Counted from the first letter of the stretch, positions 35,663-46,080 are shown. The stretch: DNA of 64,000 nt from Bacillus sp. ISL-34 (GCF_018613325.1 NZ_JAGGQJ010000004.1:396389-460388); one strand, 5' to 3'. The notes: generated by a model from the letters alone, not told the origin. Numbers and translations are program-made.

Positions 35663-35880
35663 GAGGAAGGATGAAATAATTGGTCGAAGGTCGAATAAAG
35701 TTGGAGATAGGTCGAAAAAAGCAGTGGAAGGTCAAATAATTTGGAGATAGGCCGAAAAAAGCGGTGGAAGGTCGAATAAAGTTGGAGAAAGGTCGAATTA
35801 AGCAGGAGATAGGCCGAAAAAACCTGAAGGCAGGCGAAATCAAGCTGGAAACAGCCCGAATTAAGCAGAAGGAGAACAAA
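35663..35880 (+). repeat. 20-21-nt direct-repeat array (GGTCGAAAAAAG type), about ten units
   Basis: Degenerate units alternate between two forms, AGGTCGAATAAAGTTGGAGA and AGGCCGAAAAAAGCGGTGGA. Starting near 35691 they run AGGTCGAATAAAG, AGGTCGAAAAAAG, AGGTCAAATAA, AGGCCGAAAAAAG, AGGTCGAATAAAG, AGGTCGAATTAAG, AGGCCGAAAAAAC and so on, decaying at the right end. The array fills most of the 431-bp gap 35581-36011. Both strands are open only because the unit is near 21 bases (seven codons). Confidence 0.8.
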
Positions 35881-36011
35881 TTATCCGCTTATCACTTGTG
35901 GAAAGCAACATATTACTACTGTGAAAATTTACTAGTTATAACTAATGTGGGTAGGGTATCAGAGTAGCATCCTGGCAAGAAAATGGCTCTGGTAAGGAGG
36001 GGTGATTTAAC

Positions 36012-36539
36012 ATGTTTGGTCTCTCTGATATCATTAAATTTCTATTTTCCTTTTTTTTGATCATGCCGATCGTTACGCTGATACATTTGAGCGGGCATAT
36101 TTTCTTTGTTACGATCTTTGGGGGATCAGAAAAGAAAATCTTGATCGGTTGTGGCAATAAACTTTTCGCCTTTCGGAACATAGAGGTGAGGAAATATTAT
36201 TTTTGGAATGGGACTTGCGAGTTCAAGGGATTGAAACATGATAATCGATTGACGAATACGCTGATATATTTAGGCGGATCTATCTTTAATTTAGTCAGCA
36301 TGCTGATCATATATAGCTTAGTGTATCAGAATATCCTGGACAGCTCGGTAATCTGGTATCAATTTATCTATTTTTCTTTCTATATCATGTTTTTCTCATT
36401 GTTTCCGATGTATTTCTCGGACGGATCGCCAAGTGATGGGAAGGCTGCGGAATTGGCCTTGAGGAACATGCTGGAAGATAGGGTGACGGATGATATATTT
36501 GTGAAGAAAATGGATGATGATGATGATAGCTGCAAGTAA
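36012..36539 (+). CDS. Membrane protein with degenerate M50 (site-2 protease-like) motifs
   Basis: A 175-residue protein with about four membrane helices (residues 5-38, 85-103, 112-135). It is not a recognised family. Where site-2 proteases carry HExxH, it has LIHLSGHIFFVTIFGG (HLSGH, Glu replaced by Leu-Ser spacing), and near the end FPMYFSDGSPSDGKAAELAL resembles the second metal motif (NxxPxxxxDG) followed by the helix found in M50 proteins. GGSIFNLVSM matches the conserved Gly-Asn loop. It is therefore probably an inactive or altered M50-like protein. The start follows AAGGAGGGGTGA. The C-terminus is acidic (KKMDDDDDSCK). Confidence 0.55.
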   Translation: MFGLSDIIKFLFSFFLIMPIVTLIHLSGHIFFVTIFGGSEKKILIGCGNKLFAFRNIEVRKYYFWNGTCEFKGLKHDNRLTNTLIYLGGSIFNLVSMLIIYSLVYQNILDSSVIWYQFIYFSFYIMFFSLFPMYFSDGSPSDGKAAELALRNMLEDRVTDDIFVKKMDDDDDSCK

Positions 36540-36604
36540 AAAGGGGACGTGCTGATGGCCGTTCTTTCAGCTTGGAATGTCTTTTACGCTTTTTATATAG
36601 TATA

Positions 36605-36641
36605 AACCTAATCGGCACGCTTATATGATGCCGATTAGGTT
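36605..36641. terminator. Hairpin between convergent genes
   Basis: AACCTAATCGGC and GCCGATTAGGTT, a perfect 12-bp stem with a 13-base loop, between the M50-like gene and the MetE-like gene. T runs are short. Confidence 0.6.
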
Positions 36642-36683
36642 GTTCGAATCTTGTAAATCAGTATTGAAGTTTCCGCAAAAAAA

Positions 36684-37787
36684 TCATTCCCATACTTCTT
36701 TTGCTACATCAACGACGAACTTCAGCTTTTCCCATTGCTGTTCTTCGGTCAGTTTGTTGCCGTGATGGGTGGAGGCAAAGCCGCATTGAGGGCTTAAGCA
36801 TAATTGTTCGAGCGGAACGAAGTCTGAAGCTTCCTTGATGCGTACCTTAACTGCTTCCTTGTCTTCGATTTCACCATTTTTTGAAGTGACGACACCGAGT
36901 ACGACCCGTGCCCCGCCATTTGGAATGTATTCCAATGGTTTGAAATCCCCTGAGCGTTGATCGTCATATTCCAAGAAGAATCCATCCACTTTTTCTTTTG
37001 CCAATAACGTTGGGGCGATATGGGCATAGCTTCCTTCAAACGCCCATGTGGACTGGTAGTTTCCACGACATAGATGGGTAGTGACAACAAGGTCTTCTGG
37101 TTTTCCTTCCAATGCGCCATTAATTACGCGAAGTGCTAGATCAATTAATTGTTCCCTCGTATATTTTCCATCTTTGAACTGGAAATCTGGAGCTGAAAGT
37201 CTGGCAATATATACATCATCCAATTGAAGATAACGCACACCTGCTTCATAAAAGGCTTTTAAAGCATGCTGATAGGCTTTGATGATATCATTTGCGTAGT
37301 CTTCAATATCAGGGTAGATGTCTTCATTATGAATGCCTGCAGCAAATAACTGATTCGGACTGGGAATGGTTTGCTTGGCAACGGCACGTCCGTTCACGAT
37401 TTTATTCAATTCAATGAAATCACGAATGAAGGGATGTTCAGGATTGAATGAAACCTTTCCGGTATTGCGAACGTTATATCTCTCTGTTTCCACACCATCG
37501 AAAGTGAGACCTTTTTCAGTCACATATCCCTCGATGCCATTTAAATGTTCGAGGAAGTCAAAGTGCCACCATGTTCGTCTGAACTCACCGTCGGTAACGG
37601 CCTCTAATCCAACTTCAATTTGTTTATCGACAATCCGATTGATTTCTTCGGTTTCAACTTCACGAAGCTGCTCTGCCGAAATTGTACCTTCCTTAAATTG
37701 CTTTCTGGCAATATGTAAACGTTCTGGTCTTAATAAACTTCCTACGTGATCGGCCCTGAATGGTGCTTTCGTTAATGTGATTGACAT
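36684..37787 (-). CDS. MetE-like methyltransferase (YxjG/YxjH family)
   Basis: A 367-residue, cobalamin-independent methionine synthase-like protein made of the C-terminal catalytic barrel only. Zinc-site elements are visible: THLCRGN (His-x-Cys) and CLSPQCGFAST near the end, along with the N-terminal FRADHVGSLLRPERL and the TDGEFRRTWWHFDFLE motif. B. subtilis YxjG and YxjH are such proteins and are S-box controlled; S-methylcysteine or another methyl donor has been suggested for the group. The SAM riboswitch directly upstream fits a role in methionine synthesis or methyl-group recycling. Confidence 0.9.
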   Translation of the reverse strand: MSITLTKAPFRADHVGSLLRPERLHIARKQFKEGTISAEQLREVETEEINRIVDKQIEVGLEAVTDGEFRRTWWHFDFLEHLNGIEGYVTEKGLTFDGVETERYNVRNTGKVSFNPEHPFIRDFIELNKIVNGRAVAKQTIPSPNQLFAAGIHNEDIYPDIEDYANDIIKAYQHALKAFYEAGVRYLQLDDVYIARLSAPDFQFKDGKYTREQLIDLALRVINGALEGKPEDLVVTTHLCRGNYQSTWAFEGSYAHIAPTLLAKEKVDGFFLEYDDQRSGDFKPLEYIPNGGARVVLGVVTSKNGEIEDKEAVKVRIKEASDFVPLEQLCLSPQCGFASTHHGNKLTEEQQWEKLKFVVDVAKEVWE

Positions 37788-37807
37788 GTTGCATTCCTTC
37801 TTTCCTT

Positions 37808-37971
37808 TTAAAAATAAAAAACCTCTTCTTAAAAATAAGAAGAGGTGTTGGCAACAAAGCTATGTACTCTTCTTATCTTCAAGTTTTTACACTTCTGGAA
37901 TTAGCACAGTACATGATCAGTCTGTTGCTGAGGCATCAAAGGGCCAGTCCCTCCACCTCTCTGGATAAGAG
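37808..37971 (-). ncRNA. SAM-I riboswitch (S-box leader)
   Basis: Reading the minus strand from 37971, the leader starts CTCTTATCCAGAGAGGTGGA, then GGGACTGGCCCTTTGATGCC and TCAGCAAC: the invariant P1/P2 part of the S-box aptamer with its kink-turn. It ends in an intrinsic terminator, AACCTCTTCTT paired with AAGAAGAGGTGTT (about 37820-37846) and followed by a T run. It would terminate transcription of the MetE-like gene when S-adenosylmethionine is plentiful. Confidence 0.95.
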
Positions 37972-38126
37972 TTGTCTATTAAATTAATTATGACTATACA
38001 GGTAGTTTCTATAAAGGTCAAGGGTTGAAGGTGGAAGATTTAGAATATACCGATTATTAATCGGGTTGAAATGTTAACGGCATCCGGGAACCCGGCATAT
38101 GCTTTGAGTGGGGAGGGAGTGCAAGG

Positions 38127-38546
38127 ATGAGTCCATTCAAAAATGGCATACCGATAACGGTAACTGAAGCCATGATAGAGAGAATCATAAAAATGAAATC
38201 ATCTGGTCAGGATATTAAAGTCGTGATTACGCCAAAGCATATAGTGATTTCCGGAACGGTGGAAGTGAAAAAAATGATGTTTAAGAAAAACGTAACTTTC
38301 CGGATTACATTAATTCCGGTACACGTTGAAAAAAGAAAGATTTCATTTGAATTAGTGAAAATGGAACCAATTGACAGGGGTTTCATCAACCAAAGGATAT
38401 TTAACAGGCCGCCATTCTTTGAATTTGAAAATAGAACGATCAAAATGGATGTTAATGCTTGGAACATCGTGAGAAAATTTCCGGTGGGCACAATTAAATC
38501 GTTCGAACTCGTCGAAGGTGCATTGAAAATGAAACTTTCTTTATGA
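38127..38546 (+). CDS. Hypothetical protein
   Basis: A 139-residue, strongly basic protein that I cannot place. It is beta-rich with alternating hydrophobic and charged residues (IKVVITPKHIVISGTVEVKK; NVTFRITLIPVHVEKRKISF), reminiscent of lipid-binding or adhesin-like sheets, but without signal peptide or membrane helix. The start ATG is preceded by GGGAGGGAGTGCAAGG. It stands between the SAM-controlled gene and glpP, in the same direction as the glp genes. Confidence 0.65.
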   Translation: MSPFKNGIPITVTEAMIERIIKMKSSGQDIKVVITPKHIVISGTVEVKKMMFKKNVTFRITLIPVHVEKRKISFELVKMEPIDRGFINQRIFNRPPFFEFENRTIKMDVNAWNIVRKFPVGTIKSFELVEGALKMKLSL

Positions 38547-38718
38547 GATAAGGAAATATCTTACATACATCCTTAGCCGCAATCTATAAAGGGAGTGCCA
38601 GGTATGTTAGTGTTATGGTGACATTGGTCATGAAAAAATGTGTTTGATAAATCAAGCTCTTTAAAATATACTAAATGACTTGAAGTTTTGAGTTTTTCTG
38701 GGAATGGAGAGGATAATG

Positions 38719-39261
38719 ATGGATCAAAAGATTTTGCCTGCTTCAGCAAGCATGAAGGATTTCGAAAGATTTTTAGAAAGTTCCTATGAAATAGGTGTGT
38801 TTCTTGATTTGCATATATCACAATTAAAAAACGTAAGTATGATGGCAAAGCAGCATAATAAGAGAATGATTTATCATGTCGATTTGATCCATGGCATAAA
38901 AAGTGATGAATACGCGACAGAATTCATTTGTCAGGAATATAATCCCTATGGGCTGATTTCCACTAAATCAAGCGTTATATTAAAGGCAAAGCAAAAGGGG
39001 GTCATTGCCATCCAGCGAATCTTTTTAATAGACTCACATGCGCTTGAGAAAAGTTATAAGCTGGTGCAGAAAACCAAGCCTGATTATATCGAAGTATTGC
39101 CGGGCGCTATGCCATGGATGATAAAAGAAGTGAAGGAACGATTGCAGACGCCCATTTTAGCTGGCGGCCTCATACGTACTTCGGATGAAGTCCTGAACGC
39201 CCTTGATGCTGGAGCGTCGTCGATCACCACTTCTAAAACTGAATTATGGGATATCGACTAA
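38719..39261 (+). CDS. glpP: Glycerol uptake operon antiterminator
   Basis: A 180-residue TIM-barrel-like RNA-binding regulator. It reads MDQKILPASASMKDFERFLE, then HVDLIHGIKSDEYATEF, IAIQRIFLIDSHALEKS and TPILAGGLIRTSDEVLNAL, typical of GlpP. In B. subtilis it binds glycerol-3-phosphate and then the leader mRNAs of glpFK and glpD, preventing termination. Both target leaders are present downstream. ATG 38719 lies six bases after GGAGAGG; two in-frame ATGs upstream overlap that signal. A single-gene transcript is likely, since a new promoter follows at 39315. Confidence 0.95.
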   Translation: MDQKILPASASMKDFERFLESSYEIGVFLDLHISQLKNVSMMAKQHNKRMIYHVDLIHGIKSDEYATEFICQEYNPYGLISTKSSVILKAKQKGVIAIQRIFLIDSHALEKSYKLVQKTKPDYIEVLPGAMPWMIKEVKERLQTPILAGGLIRTSDEVLNALDAGASSITTSKTELWDID

Positions 39262-39314
39262 TAGGGAAAATTTGAAAAAAATTACAGAAAAACAGATTAA
39301 TTTTTCACAAAATA

Positions 39315-39343
39315 TTGACAGCGTTTTCATAACCTAGTATATT
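39315..39343 (+). promoter_or_regulatory. glpFK promoter with overlapping cre site
   Basis: TTGACA (39315-39320), 17 bases, TATATT (39338-39343). The segment TGACAGCGTTTTCAT (39316-39330) is a perfect cre match on the complementary strand, so CcpA would sit on the -35 and spacer, as in B. subtilis glpFK. Confidence 0.85.
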
Positions 39344-39376
39344 TTACAGTACAAGTTAATATATGTGACGGAGACT

Positions 39377-39445
39377 AGGAGATTCACAACAGATCTATTC
39401 ATAATTTTTTTATGAAGATAGTTCTGCTGTGGATCTCCTTTTTAT
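39377..39445 (+). ncRNA. GlpP-responsive leader terminator of glpFK
   Basis: AGGAGAT, CACA, CAG and ATCTATTCAT segments on the left pair with ATGAAGATAG, CTG, TGTG and ATCTCCT on the right to form a long interrupted hairpin ending in CTTTTTATTT, about 35 bp before glpF's ribosome-binding site. GlpP with glycerol-3-phosphate is expected to prevent its formation. Confidence 0.85.
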
Positions 39446-39489
39446 TTGTTGGCAAGGTTTAAAAATTTATCAGGGGAGGGGTTTCATTC

Positions 39490-40314
39490 ATGACTCCATT
39501 TTGGGGAGAAGTGTTAGGCACGATGATATTAGTTGTATTCGGAGCAGGTATTGGGGCTGGTTCATCCTTAAAGGGTTCCTATGCAAAAGATGCCGGTTGG
39601 ATCGTTATTACGATTGCGTGGGGTTTGGCTGTTACCATGGGCGTTTTTGCAGTGGGTTCCATAAGCGGGGCGCATTTAAACCCGGCGGTTACAGTAGGGT
39701 TTGCCATTATTGGGGAATTTCCTTGGAGTGATGTGCCCGGCTACATCGTTGCCCAAATGATTGGCGCAATCCTGGGGGCGACTCTAGTATTCCTGCACTA
39801 TTTGCCACACTGGAAAGCTACGGATGATCCAGGAGCGAAGCTTGGTGTGTTTGCGACTTCACCTGCTATCCCGCACACATTTTCAAATCTATTAAGTGAG
39901 ATGATTGGAACTTTCATCCTTATTCTTGGTTTATTATTTATAGGTGCCAATAATTTTACAGAGGGTTTAAACCCATTCGCTGTCGGGTTATTGATTGTCG
40001 TGATCGGGATGTCACTTGGGGGAACGACAGGATACGCCATTAACCCGGCCCGCGATCTAGGGCCACGCATCGCTCACTTTTTGCTGCCGATACCTGGTAA
40101 AGGCAATTCGAATTGGGGCTATGCATGGATTCCGGTCGTTGGACCGATTGTTGGGGGCTCACTTGGTGCCGTTTGTTATAAAGCATTCTTTTTTGGGGAA
40201 TTAACAGCAGAATTTTGGTCTGTTTTGGGTGCAAGCCTGGTACTATTGATATTAGCCTATGCTTTTGGTAAAAAACAGTCAAATGAATTGGAAAGCAGAA
40301 ATATCGCCAGTTAA
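39490..40314 (+). CDS. glpF: Glycerol uptake facilitator
   Basis: A 274-residue aquaglyceroporin of the MIP family, six helices plus two half helices. Both NPA boxes are present: ISGAHLNPAVTVGF and GYAINPARDLGPR. The residue after the second box (Asp in NPARD) is the marker of glycerol rather than water channels. It passively admits glycerol, which GlpK then traps. The start follows GGGGAGGGG. Directly upstream of glpK (21 bp). Confidence 0.95.
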   Translation: MTPFWGEVLGTMILVVFGAGIGAGSSLKGSYAKDAGWIVITIAWGLAVTMGVFAVGSISGAHLNPAVTVGFAIIGEFPWSDVPGYIVAQMIGAILGATLVFLHYLPHWKATDDPGAKLGVFATSPAIPHTFSNLLSEMIGTFILILGLLFIGANNFTEGLNPFAVGLLIVVIGMSLGGTTGYAINPARDLGPRIAHFLLPIPGKGNSNWGYAWIPVVGPIVGGSLGAVCYKAFFFGELTAEFWSVLGASLVLLILAYAFGKKQSNELESRNIAS

Positions 40315-41826
<1,512 letters not shown>

Positions 41827-41863
41827 AAAACAAATTGTATTCTTTCTCAAATGAGCTGGAGTA

Positions 41864-41872
41864 TGCTATAAT
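41864..41872 (+). promoter_or_regulatory. glpD promoter (extended -10)
   Basis: TGCTATAAT is an extended -10 (TGn-TATAAT). The -35 (TTCTCA with 17-base spacing) is poor. It precedes the glpD leader hairpin by 34 bp. Confidence 0.65.
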
Positions 41873-41905
41873 GAAATCAAGTTAATAACTCGGCCGGAGA
41901 ACAGG

Positions 41906-41965
41906 AGAGACCATGAATGCGTTATCGTTAATTCGATAATGTGCATTTATGGTCTCTTTTTTTGT
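41906..41965 (+). ncRNA. GlpP-responsive leader terminator of glpD
   Basis: AGAGACCATGAATGC pairs with GCATTTATGGTCTCT, with an inner stem GTTATCG/CGATAA, then TTTTTTTG. This is the second target for GlpP antitermination. Unlike at glpF, it is followed by a 300-bp leader that carries a 21-nt repeat array. Confidence 0.85.
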
Positions 41966-42045
41966 TTTTAATGGCCGATGAGGGATATTAATATCTATAT
42001 AAACTATGCGAACAAATGAACCAATTGAATATAATGGCCGAATTC

Positions 42046-42242
42046 ACGAGTAAAAGTGCAGAATTCACGAGTAAACAGTGCGAATTCACGAGTAAATCGC
42101 GTAAATTCACGAGTAAACCGCGTGAATTTACGAGTAAAAGTGCAGAATTCGAGAGTGAAATGCGAATTCACGAGTAAAAGTGCAAAATTCACGAGTAAAC
42201 CGCTCAATTTCACGAGTAAATCGCACAAACTCACGAAAAAAA
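42046..42242 (+). repeat. 21-nt direct-repeat array in the glpD leader, nine units
   Basis: Units such as GAGTAAAAGTGCAGAATTCA(C), GAGTAAACAGTGCGAATTCA(C), GAGTAAATCGCGTAAATTCA(C) and GAGTAAACCGCGTGAATTTA(C) follow at 21-base spacing. The shared frame is CACGAGTAAA...AATT. The array ends 5 bp before glpD's Shine-Dalgarno region and is therefore transcribed with glpD. Both strands are open because 21 is a multiple of three. Confidence 0.9.
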
Positions 42243-42273
42243 TAGAATGCAATATTTAAAGGAGGAGTCAGGC

Positions 42274-43926
42274 ATGAGGTTTTCAAATATATATCGGGAA
42301 GAAACGATCGACCTTCTGAAAAAAGAGAAATATGATGTGGTTGTCATTGGTGGGGGAATTACCGGTGCAGGGATCGCCCTGGATGCAACGACCCGTGGAA
42401 TGAAAGTGGCTTTGGTTGAAATGCAGGACTTTGCAGCAGGTACTTCAAGCCGCTCAACAAAACTTGTTCATGGCGGATTGCGGTATTTGAAGCAATTTGA
42501 AATAAAAATGGTTGCCGAGGTTGGTAAAGAGCGAGAAATCGTTTATGAAAATGGACCGCATGTGACCACGCCGGAATGGATGCTGTTACCGATGCACAAA
42601 GGAGGCACCTTCGGGAAATTCAGTACCTCCATTGGACTTCGGGTATATGATTTCCTTGCGGGGGTTAAAAAGGCTGAACGCAGGAAAATGCTTTCGGCGG
42701 AGGAAACACTAAAACGGGAGCCTCTCGTTAAGAAAGAGGGACTGAAGGGCGGAGGCTACTATGTTGAATACCGGACAGATGATGCACGTCTTACGATTGA
42801 AGTCATGAAGGCGGCTGTCGATAAAGGTGCAACACCGATAAATTATACAAAAGTAGATAAATTGTTATATGAAAGTGGTAAGGTGAACGGTGTCCAGGTT
42901 GCCGATTTACTTTCAGGTGATGCTTATGAAATATACGCAGACAAAGTCATTAATGCAGCAGGTCCATGGGTCGATTCCATTCGTGAGAAGGACCAATCGA
43001 AAAAAGGGAAAACGCTGAAGTTATCCAAGGGTGTTCATGTGGTCATCGACCAATCGAAATTCCCGTTGAAGCAGGCGCTTTATTTTGATACGCCTGATGG
43101 CCGGATGATTTTTGCCATCCCGAGAGCCGGTAAGGCTTATGTAGGGACTACGGACACTTTTTATGATGGTGATCCTGCAGTGCCGACCGTTACATCCGAA
43201 GACCGTGCCTATTTATTGAAGTCCATACATTATATGTTTCCGGAAGTGAACATTACGGACGATGATATCGAATCAAGCTGGGCTGGAGTAAGGCCGTTGA
43301 TTCTTGAAGAAGGAAAAGATCCTTCTGAGATATCAAGGAAAGATGAAATATGGGAGTCCGATTCCGGCCTTATCACGATTGCGGGGGGGAAATTGACCGG
43401 TTATCGCAAAATGGCAAAAACGACGGTCGACCTTTTGGCTGGGAAGCTTGCCCAGCAATACAATAAAATTTACCCAGCCAGCAGCACTAAAGGAATGCCG
43501 ATTTCCGGAGGGGATGTCGGGGGATCAAGCAACTTCTCCGATTATATCAAGCAGCATATTCAAATGGGAGTTGACTCAGGACTCACTGTTAAGGACTCCG
43601 AAGAGATATTGGCCATGTATGGGTCCAACGCACCTGTGTTATTCGATATCGCAAAAAGCGAAGGGGACGGAGGAGCAAGCAGCGGCCTTCCAAGGAAATT
43701 GTTCGTACAGCTGAAATACGCACTAGATCATGAAATGGCCGCAACGCCAGTGGATTTCTTCTTCCGCAGGACGGGGACGCTATTATTCGATATCGATTTA
43801 GTCCAAACGCATAAACATGCAGTGATCGATTATATGGCTGGATATTTCGGATGGACGGAATCAACAAAAGTGGAGAGAACCAATCAATTGGAACAGGAAA
43901 TATTGGGTGCGATTAGAGTATCTTGA
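42274..43926 (+). CDS. glpD: Aerobic glycerol-3-phosphate dehydrogenase
   Basis: A 550-residue membrane-associated FAD enzyme that oxidises glycerol-3-phosphate to DHAP and feeds electrons to quinone. The FAD motif is [20 protein letters not shown], then [20 protein letters not shown] and the C-terminal HQ-type DAO_C domain. Length matches B. subtilis GlpD (555). ATG 42274 is chosen because AAAGGAGGAG precedes it; the nine-codon extension overlaps that site and the repeat array. Expression needs GlpP read-through of the 41906 terminator. Confidence 0.96.
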   Translation: MRFSNIYREETIDLLKKEKYDVVVIGGGITGAGIALDATTRGMKVALVEMQDFAAGTSSRSTKLVHGGLRYLKQFEIKMVAEVGKEREIVYENGPHVTTPEWMLLPMHKGGTFGKFSTSIGLRVYDFLAGVKKAERRKMLSAEETLKREPLVKKEGLKGGGYYVEYRTDDARLTIEVMKAAVDKGATPINYTKVDKLLYESGKVNGVQVADLLSGDAYEIYADKVINAAGPWVDSIREKDQSKKGKTLKLSKGVHVVIDQSKFPLKQALYFDTPDGRMIFAIPRAGKAYVGTTDTFYDGDPAVPTVTSEDRAYLLKSIHYMFPEVNITDDDIESSWAGVRPLILEEGKDPSEISRKDEIWESDSGLITIAGGKLTGYRKMAKTTVDLLAGKLAQQYNKIYPASSTKGMPISGGDVGGSSNFSDYIKQHIQMGVDSGLTVKDSEEILAMYGSNAPVLFDIAKSEGDGGASSGLPRKLFVQLKYALDHEMAATPVDFFFRRTGTLLFDIDLVQTHKHAVIDYMAGYFGWTESTKVERTNQLEQEILGAIRVS

Positions 43927-43935
43927 CCTATATGC

Positions 43936-43973
43936 AAAAAACATGACGCCGGCGGAATCGCTGGCGTTTTTTC
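43936..43973 (+). terminator. glpD terminator
   Basis: AACATGACGCC(G)GCG and CGC(T)GGCGTT arms with a run of six T. Confidence 0.85.
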
Positions 43974-44125
43974 CATTCGGGAAGGAAAGTATGGATTTTT
44001 CTATTGGAAAAATAAAAAGCGGTATGTTAGGTTACCTGACACAAAAACTATTGTTTAATTCACCAAGATGAAATATAATCATTAAAAGATAAATTAGAAT
44101 TTTCAAAATATGAGGGGGAGCTTGA

Positions 44126-45580
44126 TTGTCTGATTTTATTACGGCTTTAAATGGAGTTTTATGGAGTTCACCAGTCATTTATATTTTATTGGGAGTAGGT
44201 TTATTATTCTCTATTTTAACCCGTTTTCTGCAAGTGAGGCATATTAAGGAAATGGTCGTTTTGATGTTCCAAGGCAAAAGTTCGGAAGCGGGGGTTTCCT
44301 CTTTCCAGGCTTTATCCATAGCCCTTTCAGGGCGGGTCGGTACAGGTAATATTGCAGGAGTGGCCACGGCTATCGCCTTTGGCGGTCCCGGTGCCGTTTT
44401 CTGGATGTGGGCCATCGCCTTCATTGGAGCGGCCAGTGCATTCGTGGAATCCACTTTAGCTCAAATTTATAAAGTCAAACAAGATGGACAATATCGGGGA
44501 GGCCCCGCTTATTATATTGAAAAAGGGATAGGGTGGAAGTGGTTTGCTGTTCTTTTTGCATTTGCAGCCCTTATTGCCATGGCCGTCCTTATGCCAGGTG
44601 TTCAATCCAATTCGATTGCTGCCGGGGTGGAAAATGCATTCGGCATCAAACCGGTTTTCACTGGCTTGGCAATCGTCCTTTTACTGGGCTTCATTATATT
44701 CGGCGGTGTAAAACGGATAGCTAATGCTGCAACCTTGATCGTGCCTTTCATGGCTCTAGGTTATATATTGTTATCTGTTGTCATCGTCCTATTGAATATC
44801 ACTGAATTACCGGGAGTCATCTCTTTGATATTCAGAAGTGCCTTCGGGTTGGATTCTGCATTTGGGGGACTCATTGGCATGGCGATTGCTTGGGGAGTGA
44901 AACGTGGCGTTTATTCGAATGAGGCCGGCCAAGGGACAGGCGCTCATCCGGCGGCTGCGGCTGAAGTATCACATCCGGCAAAGCAGGGTCTTGTCCAAGC
45001 TTTCTCGGTTTATATCGACACATTGTTCGTTTGTTCCGCTACGGCCTTCATGATTTTATTTACAGGCATGTATAATACACAAGCGGAAAATGGTTCATTT
45101 ATCGTCAATAATTTGGGAGATGTATCACCTGGTCCAGGGTATACCCAAGCGGCAATCGATAGTGTAATCCCAGGTTTTGGTGCCGGATTTGTTGCAATCG
45201 CGCTTTTCTTCTTCGCCTTTACGACGATCATGGCCTACTATTATATTGCCGAAACCAATATCGCCTATTTAATGCGCAACCGGAATGGTAAATGGGCCAT
45301 GTTCGTCTTGAAGCTCATCATCCTGGCGGCCAGTTTTTATGGATCCGTCCGTACGGCAGAACTGGCTTGGGCATTAGGGGATGCTGGCTTGGGCATTATG
45401 GTATGGCTTAATGTCATTGCCATTTTAATTCTGGCCAAACCGGCGCTTATTGCGTTAAAGGATTACGAAACGCAAAAGAAGGCGGGGCTGGATCCGGTTT
45501 TCAATCCCAAAGCTTTAGGCATAAAAAACGCCGACTTTTGGGAGCATGAATACACCGGCGACAAGGAAAACGTTTCATGA
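44126..45580 (+). CDS. Sodium:alanine/glycine symporter (AGCS family)
   Basis: A 484-residue, eleven-helix membrane symporter that imports alanine, glycine or glutamine with sodium. Family marks are LSIALSGRVGTGNIAGVATA, GGPGAVFWMWAIAFIGAAS, GGPAYYIEKGIG and the AGQGTGAHPAAAAEVSHPA signature. It matches Bacillus AlsT-like proteins. The start is TTG at 44126, preceded by GAGGGGGAG. It is a single-gene unit ending at a strong terminator. Confidence 0.93.
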   Translation: MSDFITALNGVLWSSPVIYILLGVGLLFSILTRFLQVRHIKEMVVLMFQGKSSEAGVSSFQALSIALSGRVGTGNIAGVATAIAFGGPGAVFWMWAIAFIGAASAFVESTLAQIYKVKQDGQYRGGPAYYIEKGIGWKWFAVLFAFAALIAMAVLMPGVQSNSIAAGVENAFGIKPVFTGLAIVLLLGFIIFGGVKRIANAATLIVPFMALGYILLSVVIVLLNITELPGVISLIFRSAFGLDSAFGGLIGMAIAWGVKRGVYSNEAGQGTGAHPAAAAEVSHPAKQGLVQAFSVYIDTLFVCSATAFMILFTGMYNTQAENGSFIVNNLGDVSPGPGYTQAAIDSVIPGFGAGFVAIALFFFAFTTIMAYYYIAETNIAYLMRNRNGKWAMFVLKLIILAASFYGSVRTAELAWALGDAGLGIMVWLNVIAILILAKPALIALKDYETQKKAGLDPVFNPKALGIKNADFWEHEYTGDKENVS

Positions 45581-45622
45581 AGGAAAATGCCCTTAAATTA
45601 ATTTAATATAATGAGATACATG

Positions 45623-45658
45623 AAAAACCAGCTCAAGGTAATTGGGAGCTGGTTTTTT
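45623..45658 (+). terminator. AGCS gene terminator
   Basis: AAAACCAGCTC and GAGCTGGTTTT with an 11-base loop and a T run. Confidence 0.9.
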
Positions 45659-45686
45659 ATAGTTTTGCGATAAACAGGGGGATTAT

Positions 45687-46009
45687 ATGTTAGCTAAACT
45701 TACTCAAGAAATTGCGAACATAACAGTGAAGAGACGGAATGGTGCTTGGTTCAAGTGATATGTCGAGAATCGGCACATTGTATCAAGCTTCTCTTGGAGC
45801 CATTTTTCGCCGTAAGGAAATGACTCACTAACAATCACGTTATTTATCCGAGGACATTCCTTGTGGTTTGCGAACATTCGCTTCAATTGCCGACCATATC
45901 GGATTAGACACACCAGTGATGGATTCCCGAAACTCTGGGTCTTAGCAAACTATCGAAAGAGGAAATCATGGATTTCGTTCTTACTGGGAAGCCTGAAGTT
46001 TCCGTATAA
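45687..46009 (+). pseudogene. Relic of an opine-dehydrogenase-like protein (C-terminal end)
   Basis: Several frames interrupted by stops. The clearest part, about 45830-45930, reads SRYLSEDIPCGLRTFASIAD then HIGLDTPVMDS, and after a frameshift LSKLSKEEIMDFVLTGKPEV ends at 46009. The pattern RYxTEDVPxGLxxxAxLxxxxGxxTPxxDxxI is the C-terminal domain of NAD-dependent octopine/nopaline dehydrogenases. Nothing of the NAD-binding domain remains. It fills most of the gap 45660-46080. Confidence 0.55.
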
Positions 46010-46080
46010 GGTGAGTCCAGTTAAATCGTAACAAAAGAACGAAATTGTTACCTATTAGAAAGATAATAGGTGAAATGTAT

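Noticed and set aside
35640..35967. Repetitive reading frames (79 and 67 codons) across the GGTCGAAAAAAG array
   Set aside because: Same cause: near-21-base period without translation signals.
39429..39731. 100-codon plus-strand frame over the start of glpF
   Set aside because: Shadow of glpF in another frame; Cys- and Arg-rich composition and no start signal.
42004..42259. Open frames on both strands across the glpD-leader repeats (67 and 82 codons)
   Set aside because: They are open only because the unit is 21 bases. The peptides are simple repeats and there is no ribosome-binding site.
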